The notes: a model not told the origin generated them from the letters alone. Shown: positions 25,211-36,206, counted from the first letter of the stretch. The stretch is 64,000 nucleotides of DNA from Dentipellis sp. KUC8613 (GCA_002286715.1 NSJX01000001.1:1791805-1855804), one strand, 5' to 3'. Numbers and translations are program-made.

Positions 25211-25860
25211 ATTATCCCAGGCCGTCTTCTCCCCCTTAGGTCACCACTACGTTACGGCGTTACAGTACTGTTACAGCGGTGATATTGGGTGGGACAGTTC
25301 ATTTTGAATCACTTGGTTTACCCCTTTTGTCAAGCAATATAAGGCTGGTGAACCGGAAGTTTGTGTGTGGCTCGGTAGTAAGGATGTGCAAGGATGTGCA
25401 TGTTGCCATTAAACGGGTCTTCGCGCGGTTTCACACAAGATAGACATCTACGCGCACACAGGCTTGCTAACATTGGGGCGCAGAGATGCGCAGATAGAAG
25501 GCACATTTCATCTCGTACAACGGCAACGACCGTCGCTAGATGGCTACCGACTGTCAGATGCGCACAACCTGCACCAACGTCGGCATGCCCTTGCCAATCA
25601 CGCACGCAAGACTATCGGAATGCAAGCGAAATCTGATATATCGATGATGAACCGTAGCCGGCTTCACCCTAGAAAAAGGTAAACGTCGAGAACCAACAAG
25701 TATCTCAAGACAGGCGGTCGGGGACGACCTTCGGATTCGTACTGTACGTTCCAGGCATAGGGGTCGGCACGATCAACCGCACCTGTCTAGAATGAGAAAC
25801 GAACAATACGGGTTGTCAATGAATGCAGACCAATGTTGGTGATGGGCGTACGCCGAGAAG

Positions 25861-25951
25861 ATCAGAGGAAATTTTGTTCTCAAAGGCATTGTGGGGCGTT
25901 ACTCCCGCCTCGACGAGCTGGGTTAATCGAGCTTAGAGCTCTTTGTCATCA
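25861..25951. repeat. Direct repeat, copy 1 of 2
   Basis: A stretch of about 90 nt starting gatcagagga and ending ctttgtcatca. Its centre ggggcgttactcccgcctcg and the following acgagctgggttaat are identical to copy 2 at 26054-26145. Overall identity by eye is about 85-90 percent, with small indels. Copies are about 193 nt apart in the same orientation. No terminal inverted repeats or coding content recognised. Confidence 0.7.
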
Positions 25952-26053
25952 CGGGTCCTGACATGCAACTTTCGCTAGCGTTGGTTAAAGGAATATTATT
26001 CACCTGCGAGAAGGAAGTGGTCAGTATACGTGACGAAAGGGAGTGTGCAGAGG

Positions 26054-26145
26054 ATCAGAAGAAAACATTATCTCAAAGGCATAATGGGGCGTTACTCCCG
26101 CCTCGACGAGCTGGGTTAATTCGAGCTGAGAGCTCTTTGTCATCA
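26054..26145. repeat. Direct repeat, copy 2 of 2
   Basis: Second copy of the element at 25861-25951, starting gatcagaaga and ending ctttgtcatca. It differs by a few substitutions and one inserted t (gttaattcgag against gttaatcgag). The sequence beyond each end differs between copies, so the repeat borders are fairly sharp. Confidence 0.7.
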
Positions 26146-26692
26146 TAAGAGGAGAAGTGCAGAGCACATCACAACGATAGAAGGTGAGCACGAACCTCTT
26201 TCTTGTCATTTTCCGGGCGGGTGGGGGAACAATCCGAGACACGTCTGTAGAAGGCAATGAACCATAGAGCTCTCCGCCTCTCGGCAATGACACAACTCCC
26301 CCACCAGCAACTATGTGTCGCAGCGTCTGCACTGAAATTGACGCGATTGGACTGTGAGTCCGCTTGGAGACGCGCACATGGGCAGTCGATGGAGGGCCTC
26401 TCAGCCTAAGCAAGTAGAAGCGGGAGATTCAGAAGGCATCTTCGGTCGTTTTTGTGGATGCCATGAAGTTGTTGCGACGATGTTCTAAGCAAGGATTGGG
26501 TGCAAATTTCCTCATGTGCGCGAATGAAGCGACTTTAGGGCCGGCGGAGACGCGTCGCGTTACGCGTCTAGGTCGCGTCAATCAGTGAAAGGCCCGACGC
26601 TGTCTCTTCGACGCCTTCGACTTCCTCGACCGTTTCGTCTCTGTCAGTTCCATCTTGTCGTAGGCAATCCCTCATATATTCTCAAGATCAAG

Positions 26693-28263
26693 ATGCCAAA
26701 TCCACCAGATCCGCAGCCTCGCCAAAGCCGGCAAGAAATGGCAGACGTACGTGGAGGCCTTTACGACCACGACGGGCTATACTTCACGCAATTGAATTCC
26801 TCCATATTCTGACCAATCACTCAGATAATTCGCGCGAAGGAAAAGGAGAACACACGCCTACGCCGGGAAATTCAAGATTTGAGACGGCAACTCATGGATA
26901 GAGATGGTGAGTAAAGGACATGCCAATTTATAGACCGCGAAGGTCGCCAGCTATATCGAAAAAGTCACTAACACTCCGTTGGAGAATTAATCCAGGACAC
27001 TGACGGAGTGGAAGACGAGGACGACCCACCCCAGCCCATCGACAGCTCAGACGGTGGCGAGCCAGACTCGTTTCGGTGTACGAGTTGTGCCTGGGAGGTG
27101 ATCCAAGGCATCTGTCAAGGATGTGGACTAGAGCATGCTTATGATGCAGTAAGGTGTTTTTTTTTTTAGCTTGCTGGCTATGATTGAACACAAAGGACTT
27201 CCCACAGGAACGTGAGGACGAGATATACCAGCGCCTCCACGGCAGCATCTCCACCGCCGAGACGCTCACGCACAGCGATCGGCAGCTTCCTCCACGTGGT
27301 ACGACGCCCCTTCTTGAGGTGGAAACGTTTATCGTGCCGCTGCAGTATCGGGGATCTCGAGAAGACGAATTCTGCGCTTTGCTTGCGCGGGGCGCCTCAC
27401 GTCTCATGTGCGAGACTTTCCATCTCGAGTATACTCCCGAGGGCGGTATCGTGGCTTGGGCCGATACGGATCTGTTTGAAGAATTCTCTGGTCCGAAGAT
27501 GAAGAAAGGCCATTTCTGGAAGATCTGCCTTGGACGTCGCATTATCCTGGATGAAGACGACATGGACGGAAGCCAGTTCATCGAAGGGCTTGTGGAAGAA
27601 GCCATGGTCTTTCCTATAAGTGAATCTCGGAGGAAGCCATGGGGTATGTGGGAGACAGTATTGGAGGAGAACACCAAGGACACCATATGGGTTACAAGGC
27701 CTGTCTCGGGGGCTTTCCCAGAATCTCATGGCGATGACGATACGAGTGGAGACGAAGATGAGGACGAGGACGACTGGGAAACCTCGTCTGGCGAAGTTGA
27801 CTCATCCCAAGCTGATGACGATAACGACGACGAGGGTGACGATGATGCCGATGGTGAAGGTGAAGGTGAAGGCTACGCTGACGTTGAGTCGATCGAACCA
27901 GACGAGTCGGTTGGTCCAGAAGAGCAAGAGGAAGACCTGATCATAAATGATTATGAGGCCTCAAATATTGGATCCGATGACATGGAGGTGGATTTCGAGC
28001 CTGCATGGTACTACTCTCCTTCCGAAGGCACGGATGAGCCAGACGAAGACCAGGATTCCCAGGAAATGGTAGATCAAGGCCATGCAGACGAAGGACAAGC
28101 TGAACCGAACGACGGCGCGCACGCCATCGATATTGAGCCTCCCCTCGAAGATGGGGTTTCCGAGTCATCTGCGGATAGCGACTTTGACATGGATGAAGAA
28201 TTGAGTGGCGACGAAGAGGTCCTGCGAGATGCACCAGTAAATTTGCTTCCAGAAGAGAACTGA
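26693..28263 (+). CDS. Acidic zinc-ribbon protein, paralogue A
   Basis: Four exons encode a protein of about 450 residues with no function I can name. Joins: QEMAD/IIRAKEK, MDRD-E/LIQDT and EHAYDA/EREDEIY. The N-terminus has a short coiled coil (IIRAKEKENTRLRREIQDL). A zinc-ribbon-like module follows, FRCTSCAWEVIQGICQGCGL (C-x2-C-x8-C-x2-C). A conserved globular part comes next: DEFCALLARGASRLMCETFH, GGIVAWADTDLFEEFSGPKM, FWKICLGRRIILDEDDMDGS and IWVTRPVSG. The last ~170 residues are almost all Asp/Glu/Ser. It is clearly paralogous to the gene at 28842-30242. Start ATG 26693, stop TGA 28261-28263. A nuclear or chromatin role would fit the acidic tail, but this is a guess. Confidence 0.82.
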
Positions 28264-28486
28264 GTATGCAATATGCGACTTGGGGCTTACTGTGAAGATC
28301 TGATCATATATTTTGTGATTGCATGCAACATGTATAAGACCTATCTTTACTGTCGACCCTAATTGCAAGCTAGTAACAAGCGTGGTGTTCGTTTCAGCCT
28401 TAGGGAACGAAAGTGAGGGGTGAGTCTTCCGTCAACTGCTTTTTTGTATATATATATATATATGCTATTTGTGAGCTTTTGTGTAT

Positions 28487-28568
28487 GGCTACCTGGCGCA
28501 ATGGTAGCGCGTTTGGCTTCGATTGCCGGCGTACCAAAAGGTTGCAGGTTCGAGTCCTGCGGTGGTCA
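28487..28568 (+). tRNA. tRNA-Arg (anticodon UCG), intron-containing, copy 1
   Basis: Cloverleaf read by eye. The acceptor GGCTACC pairs with GGTGGTC (including G-T pairs). The D arm is GCGC-AATGGTA-GCGC. The anticodon stem TTTGG pairs with CCAAA. The T arm is GCAGG-TTCGAGT-CCTGC and the discriminator is A. The anticodon loop CTTCGA...A is interrupted after position 37 by a 10-nt intron TTGCCGGCGT, leaving anticodon TCG, which reads Arg codon CGA. A T-run (atttt) follows as a Pol III stop. A (TA)n run lies about 25 bases upstream. Reading it as a class II tRNA-Ser(CGA) without an intron is possible but pairs worse. Confidence 0.85.
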
Positions 28569-28841
28569 ATATTTTGGGTAAAATGTTGGCGACGTTTTTG
28601 CTCCCCAAATAACAGGGCCTTGTAGAATCATGTTCTCTCGAGTTGAAATGGAGAAAAATATGAAACCCAATAGCAGAAAATATGAATAGACTGGTCGAAT
28701 GTGCATATCTCTACGCGTGAAACAGTCGACGCGTTGACGTGTCCGATCGCGACGCGAGGCAGCGGCGTTCATTGATCTTGCTCGCGTACAACTCTTTCAC
28801 GACCCTCCGTGTCAACACTCGTGTCTCGTCGCAAATTTACT

Positions 28842-30242
28842 ATGGAGACCACGCCCAAGCTGGGGCTTCCAAGCCGCGAGGAAATGGTGAAGGTAAGTCG
28901 GAGGGTTACTTCAGATATTGCCCGTGGCTCATGCAGCTGTCGAGGACGGCAGATTATCCTCGCGCAAGAAAAGGAAATAAAGCGACTTCGAAGAAAGACT
29001 CGTGAGATGGGGAGGGCGCAGGAGAACGATGGTAAGCTGAGACCGATAGCACCCAGTTAAAAAGTAGCGGCGACTCATTCAAACTTTGAGCAGACGAAGA
29101 GGACGACATGGAGGACGTATCAGAAGACGAATGGCAGAACAACTTGACGAGTGACGACCTGTACGACCTGCAGCTGGAAACGGAAGACAGCGAACGCTCC
29201 GAGTCCGAAACCGCAGGCTCAAAGGAGGAAGATCTGCCCAAACCGATAGCTGACGATGTTCCACGATGCATACGGTGCCAATGGGAAGTCGTCGAAGGCT
29301 TCTGCCAGCTTTGCGGCTTCGAGCATGCATATACCTTTGTACGTCTTCCTTTATCTAGGGAGACTGTACCCGTTCATGTTAGTTACACATTTCTAGGGTG
29401 ACGATGACGAAGACCGCTACGCTCATATTCATAGCAGTATCTCCACCGACCATGACCAACTCCGCAGCGAAAGGCAGCTTGCGCCTCGCGGGACTACACC
29501 TCTAGACCCGTCCCCAGAGACTCCCATGGACATTCCAGAACTATACGCAGAAGGCCGCCAGGACGAGTACCGCGCGTTGATCGCCCGTGGAGCCACGCGC
29601 GACATGTGCGAGACCTTCAACCTGGAGTGGGTGCCCGAGCAAGGTATCATAGCGTGGGCGGACGAGGCGCTGTTCCAAGACTTCTCCGGCCCGGCGATGA
29701 AGCCCGGCCAGCTGTGGAAGATCCACCTCGGGCGACGCATCACACTGGAGGACGACGACCAAGAGGGGAGCCAGTTCATCGAAGAATTTTTGGAGGACGC
29801 GATGATGTATCAAACCGTCGAGCCATTTCCGGACAACGAGGAGCCAGGTAGGTGGGAGACGATCTTGGACCACAGCGGGGTATGGATCACGAGGCCCGTT
29901 GTGGGTCCACGGGATGCCTATGGATCTGCGGAAGCCAAATTCACAGAGTGGGACGATGCGGCCGACGACGAAAACGGGCCTATAGTCAACAAGTACGAGG
30001 ACTCCGAGTGCGACCCGGAAGACATACCGGAGAACGAAGATATTGTCCCCAGCTGGTATTATAATAATCAGGGACTATTCTCGCCTGGCAACACGGCCAA
30101 TGAGGACGTGGACGACATGGATGTGGACATCGACGAGAAGTCCTCTGTTGACAGCGAGATCGATTCGCAAGAGTTGTTAAGTGGGGATGAGCATGCTAAG
30201 GAATTGAGGGAGGTGTGGATACAGCGCGATCCAATAAAGTGA
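28842..30242 (+). CDS. Acidic zinc-ribbon protein, paralogue B
   Basis: Four exons encode a protein of about 410 residues with the same architecture as the gene at 26693-28263. Joins: EEMVK/IILAQEK, QENDD/EEDDMED and HAYTF/GDDDED. It has the N-terminal coil IILAQEKEIKRLRRKTREM, the zinc-ribbon-like PRCIRCQWEVVEGFCQLCGF, then QDEYRALIARGATRDMCETF, GIIAWADEALFQDFSGPAMK, LWKIHLGRRITLEDDDQEGS and VWITRPVVG, and an acidic tail with VPSWYYNN (paralogue A has EPAWYYSP). Intron positions match paralogue A, so this is a tandem gene duplication that has diverged to perhaps 50 percent identity in the core. Start ATG 28842, stop TGA 30240-30242. Function unknown. Confidence 0.82.
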
Positions 30243-30440
30243 CGGTTCGTCTATGATCTGTAGATACTAGACGAGAGAGCGATTCGTGGATGGTTACATG
30301 TATAGTACTTTAGATGCGACCGTTCAAGGGCTTGTCGAGGCGGGCCGGTTCCGGACCGGCTGGAGAAAGCCGACTGACACGCCGAAGCGCCTGCGATCAA
30401 GCCGACGGGAGTCCTTTACTACTTGATACGCCCAACGTCC

Positions 30441-31937
30441 ATGCGCACTCGCAGCTTGTCGCACACACAATCAGTTTTCTCTTCCTATACACGACGTCTC
30501 GACAGCTCTAAATCTTTCAGATTCTTCTCATGGTCGCCCCACCCGAGAAGCGGCGCCGACCATCGAGCCAGTTCCAAGCTATTCGCGGACGCGGAACGAG
30601 AAGAGGCGCAGAAGGCCCCGCAGCCCAAGAATCCCCTGCTCAATGTCGAGCACGAGAACTGGACAGGTGAAGAGTCTATGCAGGATGCGGTTCTGCGCAT
30701 GCTTGTGGACAAGTACAAGCCCCTGCGCGGAGGCACGATACAAACTGCTGAGCAAAAGCTGAGACAAGCCCCTCCGAAAATATCATCGGTTCAGCCACCG
30801 CCTGTGCAAGCATTCTCGTCTAGCTCTACAGCTGCTCCGGCGGCACCGCGAAGTCCAGCATCGTGGGCGAACGAACCTCTTATTCCGGCCGTAGAGGGTC
30901 ACAGGCCATGGCACACTACCTTCAAAGCTCCCTCGCATGCTACCTCTTCGGTTAGATATGGAAGCTTCCCGCCCCCCATCAAGCCGTCAGCCTCTACGAC
31001 CGCACCCGACATGATGGACGATAAAGCACGACGCAAGGAAAGGGAAGTAAAGAAGCGGACCCAGACGGCAGGCCGGCTCAGCCGAGCCAAGGAGTCCACC
31101 TTGGAGTATCGCCTGGGGATCAAAAGCTCTCACGTCCAGAGTAGGCCAAACCCCTCTAGTGTAAAGGGGTGGCAGGGCCTCGTGGAAGAGCGGATAGAGG
31201 TACGTCGCTGCCCTATCGCGATACATCGAATTTACCGTCTCCCCAGCGTGCGCGCAGCGAGGGGCACTTTAGGACGATCAAGGGCAGGGGCCAGCCCATA
31301 CATTGCTCCACAGAAGAGAGTAACCCCTTCATCGCGCGTGAAGAGTACCTCATGAATCGCATCGTGCAGCGGCAGGGTGCCGCGCCTCCTTGGGTAGAGA
31401 TACAGGGAGGTAGGTACGAACTACATCCGTTCCAGGGTAGCGAAATTGACAGTCGTCGACACGGGTTTAGAACTCGAGACGGCCGTGACCTCGTTCCGGG
31501 AGCTGCTGCGCCAGTCGTGGGTGCGGCGTGCCATCCGCATGCTGACGCTGTCACAGCCCGCGACGCTCCTGCCGACTTTCACGTTGTCGGATGCGGTGCG
31601 GCTGCGTGATGCTGAGTGGGAGGAACGCGAGCGTGCCTATCACGATACGGCCGTGGAGGAGCTGAACTCGCTGGTGAGGAAGTACAACGCGATGGCGCCG
31701 TATGCTGTGCGGCGGCCGTACTACACGCGTAGTGTGGAGTTGGATAAGGCCTATCAGGATGCAGGGCGCGAGATCCTGCAAGGCCTGGCTGTGCAGTCGC
31801 AGCAGACCGGGGGATCGACTGCTGTCCGTTTCGGTGGCGACGATGAAGACGGAGCGGTTGGTGGTGGTGCACCTGTAGGGCGAGCGTTGCGGATACGAGA
31901 CGTGATCCGGAGCTGGTTCGGGTGGGGTAAAGCCTGA
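30441..31937 (+). CDS. DnaJ-C28-like conserved-domain protein (DUF1992)
   Basis: Three exons encode a protein of about 450 residues. The N-terminus is basic and Ser/Arg-rich (MRTRSLSHTQSVFSSYTRRL), as in mitochondrial presequences. The middle has low-complexity Pro/Ser stretches and a charged coil (KARRKEREVKKRTQ). The DUF1992/DNAJC28 domain spans the two introns: VEERIE/RARSEGHFRTIKGRGQPI, NPFIAREEYLMNRIVQRQGA and PPWVEIQG/ELETAVTSFRE. A helical C-terminus follows (VEELNSLVRKYNAMAP). The human homologue DNAJC28 has a J domain; none is visible here, which is usual for fungal members. The role in mitochondria or Golgi transport is unsettled for the family. Start ATG 30441 is the first ATG; stop TGA 31935-31937. 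Confidence 0.82.
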
Positions 31938-32703
31938 AGGTGCGTCTTGTCCATGTACGGGTAGATCACCCGCAAACATCGACCATGCCAATCACTGTGG
32001 GATAGGTCTTCTCTACTTCTGACATCATAGAGGACAATTGCTTGTCATCTATCATTATCGACTACTCGATCTATAGGGTGTTCTTACCATAACACTTCTC
32101 CGTTTGTACTCTAGAACTACGCTACGTATACGTATTTAGAAAGGCGCTCCACGAACGCACCTTCACGGCCTCATCGCCCCAAACACGCTGGGTGCGTGTG
32201 TCGATGGATGCGGGCCAGTTTGGTCAAACCCCGAGCTCGCGCGAGCTGGCCTCATGTTTTGATGCCGCGCGGCGGGCACGCGCCCGGACGGACGTAAAGT
32301 GCCGACGCCCTTCTTCGGAAGCGGCTTCCGCGCCTTTGTTCTCGAAGGAGCACAATAAAAATCTGCTGCAGGGGGATGGCAACATGGCAGCTGGTGTGCG
32401 AAATACGACAGAGTTTGCGGTGCGTGGGGGATGGGTGAGCCGGTGAAAGAGGGAAATTGTCTGGGCGGAAGACGTTAGCTGCCTCGTGCTCGCCTCGCCT
32501 TCCATTGGAAGGGCCCTGCCAACGTGCCATCTAATCTACTATATAAACCGCCCATTTTTCGCAGCGCTCTTCCCCACTCCCATCTGCTCTCTTGCATCAG
32601 CCTCAAGCACAAGCCTCAAGCTCAAACCTCAAGCTCAAGCATCGCCCAAGCACCCCGTTCCGCCTCCCCTCGTTTCACCTTCCTTACCCCTTCGCACGCA
32701 ATC
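31938..32703. promoter_or_regulatory. Intergenic region with promoter and leader of the KOW-like gene
   Basis: About 765 bases. Near its right end a good TATA box (ctatataaac) lies at about 32540-32549, roughly 155 bases before ATG 32704. Three tandem 13-nt units, cctcaagcacaag, cctcaagctcaaa and cctcaagctcaag, fill 32601-32639, inside the presumed 5' leader. The left part holds the 3' end of the preceding gene. Nothing else recognised. Confidence 0.55.
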
Positions 32704-33122
32704 ATGTCCTCCGACGATATCATCGTAGGTCGTTCTCCGCCGCCCTGTGGTTGCGGACGCTGATCCGTTTGCATTGCTTGCAGCCTGGCGACATTGTGAC
32801 CGTCAACCACGGCGCATACGGAAGGAAGGAAGGCCTTGTCATTGGATCCCACGTGGACTACGCTGTGCGTCGCTCTCTCGGTACCACTTGCGGCGACCTC
32901 TCTAACGCACAACTTGCATACAGGGCCGTCAGGTCGTCGAAGTCCAGTTCGAGCCCGGCGAGGTCTACCAGGCATGGTGCGTCGTGCCCTGCTCTGCGCA
33001 CCATTTCGTGACATTGATGTTTCGTGCTCGCTTTCTGAAGGTACCCCACCGTTACGCGCGTCAAGCGTACTGTATACACCCGTCCGAAGCAGCGCACCGT
33101 CGAGCGCCACATCTACTGGTGA
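32704..33122 (+). CDS. Small KOW-like protein (78 aa)
   Basis: Four tiny exons at 32704-32724, 32784-32864, 32924-32976 and 33041-33122 join to exactly 79 codons. All three introns are about 60 nt with GT...AG ends. The product begins MSSDDIIPGDIVTVNHGAYG and ends RTVERHIYW. Residues 8-48 look like a KOW motif: PGDIVTVNHGAYGRKEGLVI, then VDYAGRQVVEVQFEPGE, the Gly-Asp-x-Val start and a buried hydrophobic pattern seen in NusG/Spt5 and ribosomal proteins. The rest is basic (TRVKRTVYTRPKQRTV). An upstream TATA box supports real transcription. I know no named orthologue; RNA or ribosome binding is a guess from fold and charge. Confidence 0.68.
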
Positions 33123-33562
33123 CCACACCCTACCCGCCCATCCGCGACGCCCATCTGTATTTGTTTGCCCCCTCTCGCGGCTTGACGACGACAACGACGA
33201 TGTGTACGCTATCGACGCACGCCCCGGACCCGGATTCGCATGACGTTCAGCTGACGGGCTGCCCTCCATCACCACCCGACCCGGCGCCCTGTAGGCTCGC
33301 TCCGCGTTTCCCATCGGGGCGGGCAGGTTTCATCTCCCAGGATATTTAACGAGGACAGTCTTGTATATTATTATTTGCGTGCTTTCCGGAATGGATATCT
33401 CGTGCTTCGGCGATACATCGTTTGGTGCCCTGTGCATCGCACGCGTGAATGTTAAGGATTTGAAGTGTGAATGGTGTCTGAGAGCAAGGACATAATGTTA
33501 TTGTCCGAGTAATACTAATGTAGGTAGGTAGATATATAGTCACTGATAAAGTAAGCGTGCGT
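33123..33562. other. Convergent intergenic region
   Basis: About 440 bases between the KOW-like gene and the end of the ubiquitin-hydrolase gene. It probably holds two 3' untranslated regions. Open frames crossing it lack any domain. Nothing else seen. Confidence 0.45.
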
Positions 33563-36094
33563 CTATGCTCGGAGGTCTACAGCCATAGGTGTTGGTGATG
33601 CCAGCGTCTCAAGGGCCTGGGGGCGGACTTGGGTAGACGCGCTGGCATGTCTCGCGACAGAAGGTGCGGCACTAGGAACGGGGGCTAGCAGCGCTGGAGG
33701 TGAAGGCGCTCGTCCCACAGGCGCTGGTGCAGCACCGCGGCTATCCGTCGTCTGCGGCGGATCCAGAGGCCCCTCCACAAGTCCATTCACAGCTGCCAGC
33801 GACGACACCGAGTCCGCCAGTCTCCCGTCCAGCTCGGGAGCAGGCGCCGGCGTCGACGGCGCTGAAACGCCCCGCACATCATTCGCCGCAGAGCGACTGC
33901 TGCTCCGCCCCCGCCCAGCCGCCACGCTCCTCACGATCCGCGGGCCAAACTTCTCCGCGACCCTCCCGTGGCCGTCCACATTATCCGGCGCCAACACGAC
34001 CGCGCCCGATCCATCTGCGAGGCCCAGCGGTGGCTTCAGCGTCTCCGAGGAGCTCCTCGGCGAGGGCAGGTGCGGCCGCGGCTGCACGATGCGCTCGTAG
34101 TAGAGCATGAACGCGCCCGAGCCCTCGCCCAGCACGCTCTCGATCCCGCACTCCGACACCGCGTCGTCGCTGATCCGCAGCCAGCCGCGCCCCGCGCGCG
34201 GCCGGTCGCGCGCGAGCGCCGCCTCGTCGTCCCCGTCGCGCACGGGGCCGTATTTCAGGCACTTCTCGCACTCGCACTCGAGGAAGTGCGGGATCCGCGG
34301 TGGGGCGAAGCGGCGCGCGCCTGCGCTCGGCGGCCGCGGCTTGCGGCGGTAGCAGATGTAGTGCCCGAAGGAGTGCTGCCCGTAGTGGCTGACGACAGCG
34401 GAAAGGCGGTAAAGGACGCGCTGCGTCTCGAGCGTCGCGGGTGTGGGTGTTGTCGATCGGGGTATCGGTGGTGGTGGGGAGGATATGGGTACGGAAGGGA
34501 CTGTTGAGAGCTTGCCTGATGTCGTGAATGGTGTCAGGTCGAGGAACTCGGGAAAGGCAACGCGCAGGCTGTTTTTGCTGGCGTAGCCCCCGATGTGCAT
34601 TGAGCGGTTCAGATGGAGGACGAGCACCGGTGGCGGCTGTGGGTTGGTTCAGTAAACGGGTGAGACACGGAGAGAGGGACAGGACGGGTGGGCATACCCG
34701 AGCTATCATGGCTTGCTTCGTTGACACCTTGCTGAAGACTCGCTCTAATTTCACATCCTTGATATCTTCTTCCAGACGCCCCTCGTCCAACGCGGCTTTG
34801 ACTCTGGTGGCCAACTTCCTTGCCTCACGAGCTCGCCTTTTCTTCGAAGATGACGCATTTGCATCCCCATTAGTTACTTCCGTCAACCTGTCTGCCTCCT
34901 GCTGCAGCTTGTCAAAAGTTGCTACCACTGAACATTTCCTGCATATGCAGTCCGTGAGCATCTCTAGTCTTGTATAATCGGCCAAGCAGTCTTCCAGACG
35001 GCAGCTGGCCTACAACACTATAGGTACAAGCACAGACGAAGTACAAGGAACGACTCACAGCCAATCGAGGGACGGAGAGCTGCCAACTGTCAAATGAGAA
35101 GTGCATGACAGCCTCAGTGTAGCCACATTCGACACAACTGCGTCGGTTTGCGGTCAGGCCGTCAAACACGCCTCGCGTCGAGAGCTCCCGGGCGTCCTCG
35201 GCGAGGGCCTGGGACAGATCACCAAAGCCCCGATCACGGCGTGCATCCTGGTCGACGGAAAGAGCTTCACGCTTTATGCACTCGGACACCAGCTGGAACA
35301 GTTCCTGCGCGTCCTGGTGCTCGCGGGAAGAGAATAGAGGGCTCTTCTTCCCTGGCTCGTGATTTGACAGGGCAAAAATCAGGTCCGTAGGGCGAATAGA
35401 AGATGGGCTGCCCTTTGGACTGTTGAGGGCTACGGAGCATCGTGAGGTGCAATTCGGCTTAGAACAGAAACACGCGCACTCTGCAGGATATCCCGGACGG
35501 CATCTATGATTGGTGTAGGCACGTCGAATGTTTCTGCCTTGTCATGGACGGCGTCAAGGTATGGCTGCAGATAGGATAGTGACGCAAGTGCCTATATGGA
35601 CCGAAGTATGGTCAGCAAAAATGGCGCGGGTCCTGGGGACGGCGAGCCGACCTGGACGGTTGAGTCCATGAAGCAATATGTACCGGAGACATTGACAAGT
35701 CCAGGGTAGTATGCGACATCATCGTCGACCTCGCCCTCGACCTTCTCTGTGCGCACGCTCAGCTCGGGACGCAGGACAGAGGGTTCAAGGTGCCGTGCGT
35801 ACCTTCCTGGGCAGCCACCTTCCTTGCCAGCTGATCAGCCCGAGTACGGACGTGTTTCTTCTTTCCCTTGTGCTTCTCCGAAGGCTGATGCCCATTGTAC
35901 CAATTCCATGGCAGCATGGCTTCAAGAGATGGAACCAGGAGAGATATGGACCAGAGAAGCGAGTGGATCTGGCTTCGGCTTGCAAAGACGAGCAGAGGAA
36001 CGACGAGGACCACGATGAGTGGTACGAGTTGCTGAACGACGGGATCAGCGGCGAGAGCAGCGACGAAGTGGGCCAGGGATTCGGGTATGCTCAT
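33563..36094 (-). CDS. Membrane-anchored ubiquitin C-terminal hydrolase (USP)
   Basis: Multi-exon minus-strand gene for a USP-class deubiquitinase. The N-terminus (MSIPESLAHFVAALAAD) has one transmembrane segment, LVPLIVVLVVPLLVFA, then a basic KHKGKKKHVRTRAD stretch. The catalytic Cys box reads YYPGLVNVSGTYCFMDSTVQ. The REHQDAQELFQLVSECI segment, a CxxC pair near CVECGYTE and another at CICRKC follow, then VLVLHLNRSMHIGGYASKN. The His box is VVSHYGQHSFGHYICYRR, and WLRISDDAVSEC...FMLYYERI ends the domain. A disordered tail of about 150 residues finishes MAVDLRA. The anchor is like yeast Ubp1 and animal USP30, which sit on membranes; the membrane here is not known. Start ATG 36094-36092, stop TAG 33565-33563. 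Both catalytic residues are present. Confidence 0.87.
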
Positions 36095-36206
36095 CGGGTA
36101 GCACTCGGAGAGAGTGCCAACGGAAGCTACAACGCCTCAGGAGCCCGTCTCGTCAGCGCCAATAGACGAGGTCTGGTCGTATACTCGTGCACTGAACCCG
36201 AGTCAA

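Larger units (their letters stand above)
24140..26692. other. Gene-poor region with direct repeats
   Basis: About 2.5 kb without a confident gene. It contains two repeat sets, listed separately, and short tandem copies of aaggatgtgc near 25379-25398. On the plus strand two intron-like stretches (24703-24759 and about 24825-24868, both GT...AG) leave an open frame from 24760 to 25178, but its upstream exon hits a stop, so it is not a supported gene. A 208-codon open frame on the minus strand (24275-24901) begins with ATG but has no domain. A TATA-like aatataagg at about 25337 has no gene attached. Confidence 0.5.

Noticed and set aside
28446..28463. (TA)n run upstream of the first tRNA as a meaningful element
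   Set aside because: A simple microsatellite; it could help the tRNA promoter, but copies 2 and 3 lack it.
28487..28568. Reading the tRNA as an intronless class II tRNA-Ser(CGA)
   Set aside because: The anticodon stem would need two weak G-T pairs here and the acceptor stem is not Ser-like; the intron-containing Arg reading pairs better.
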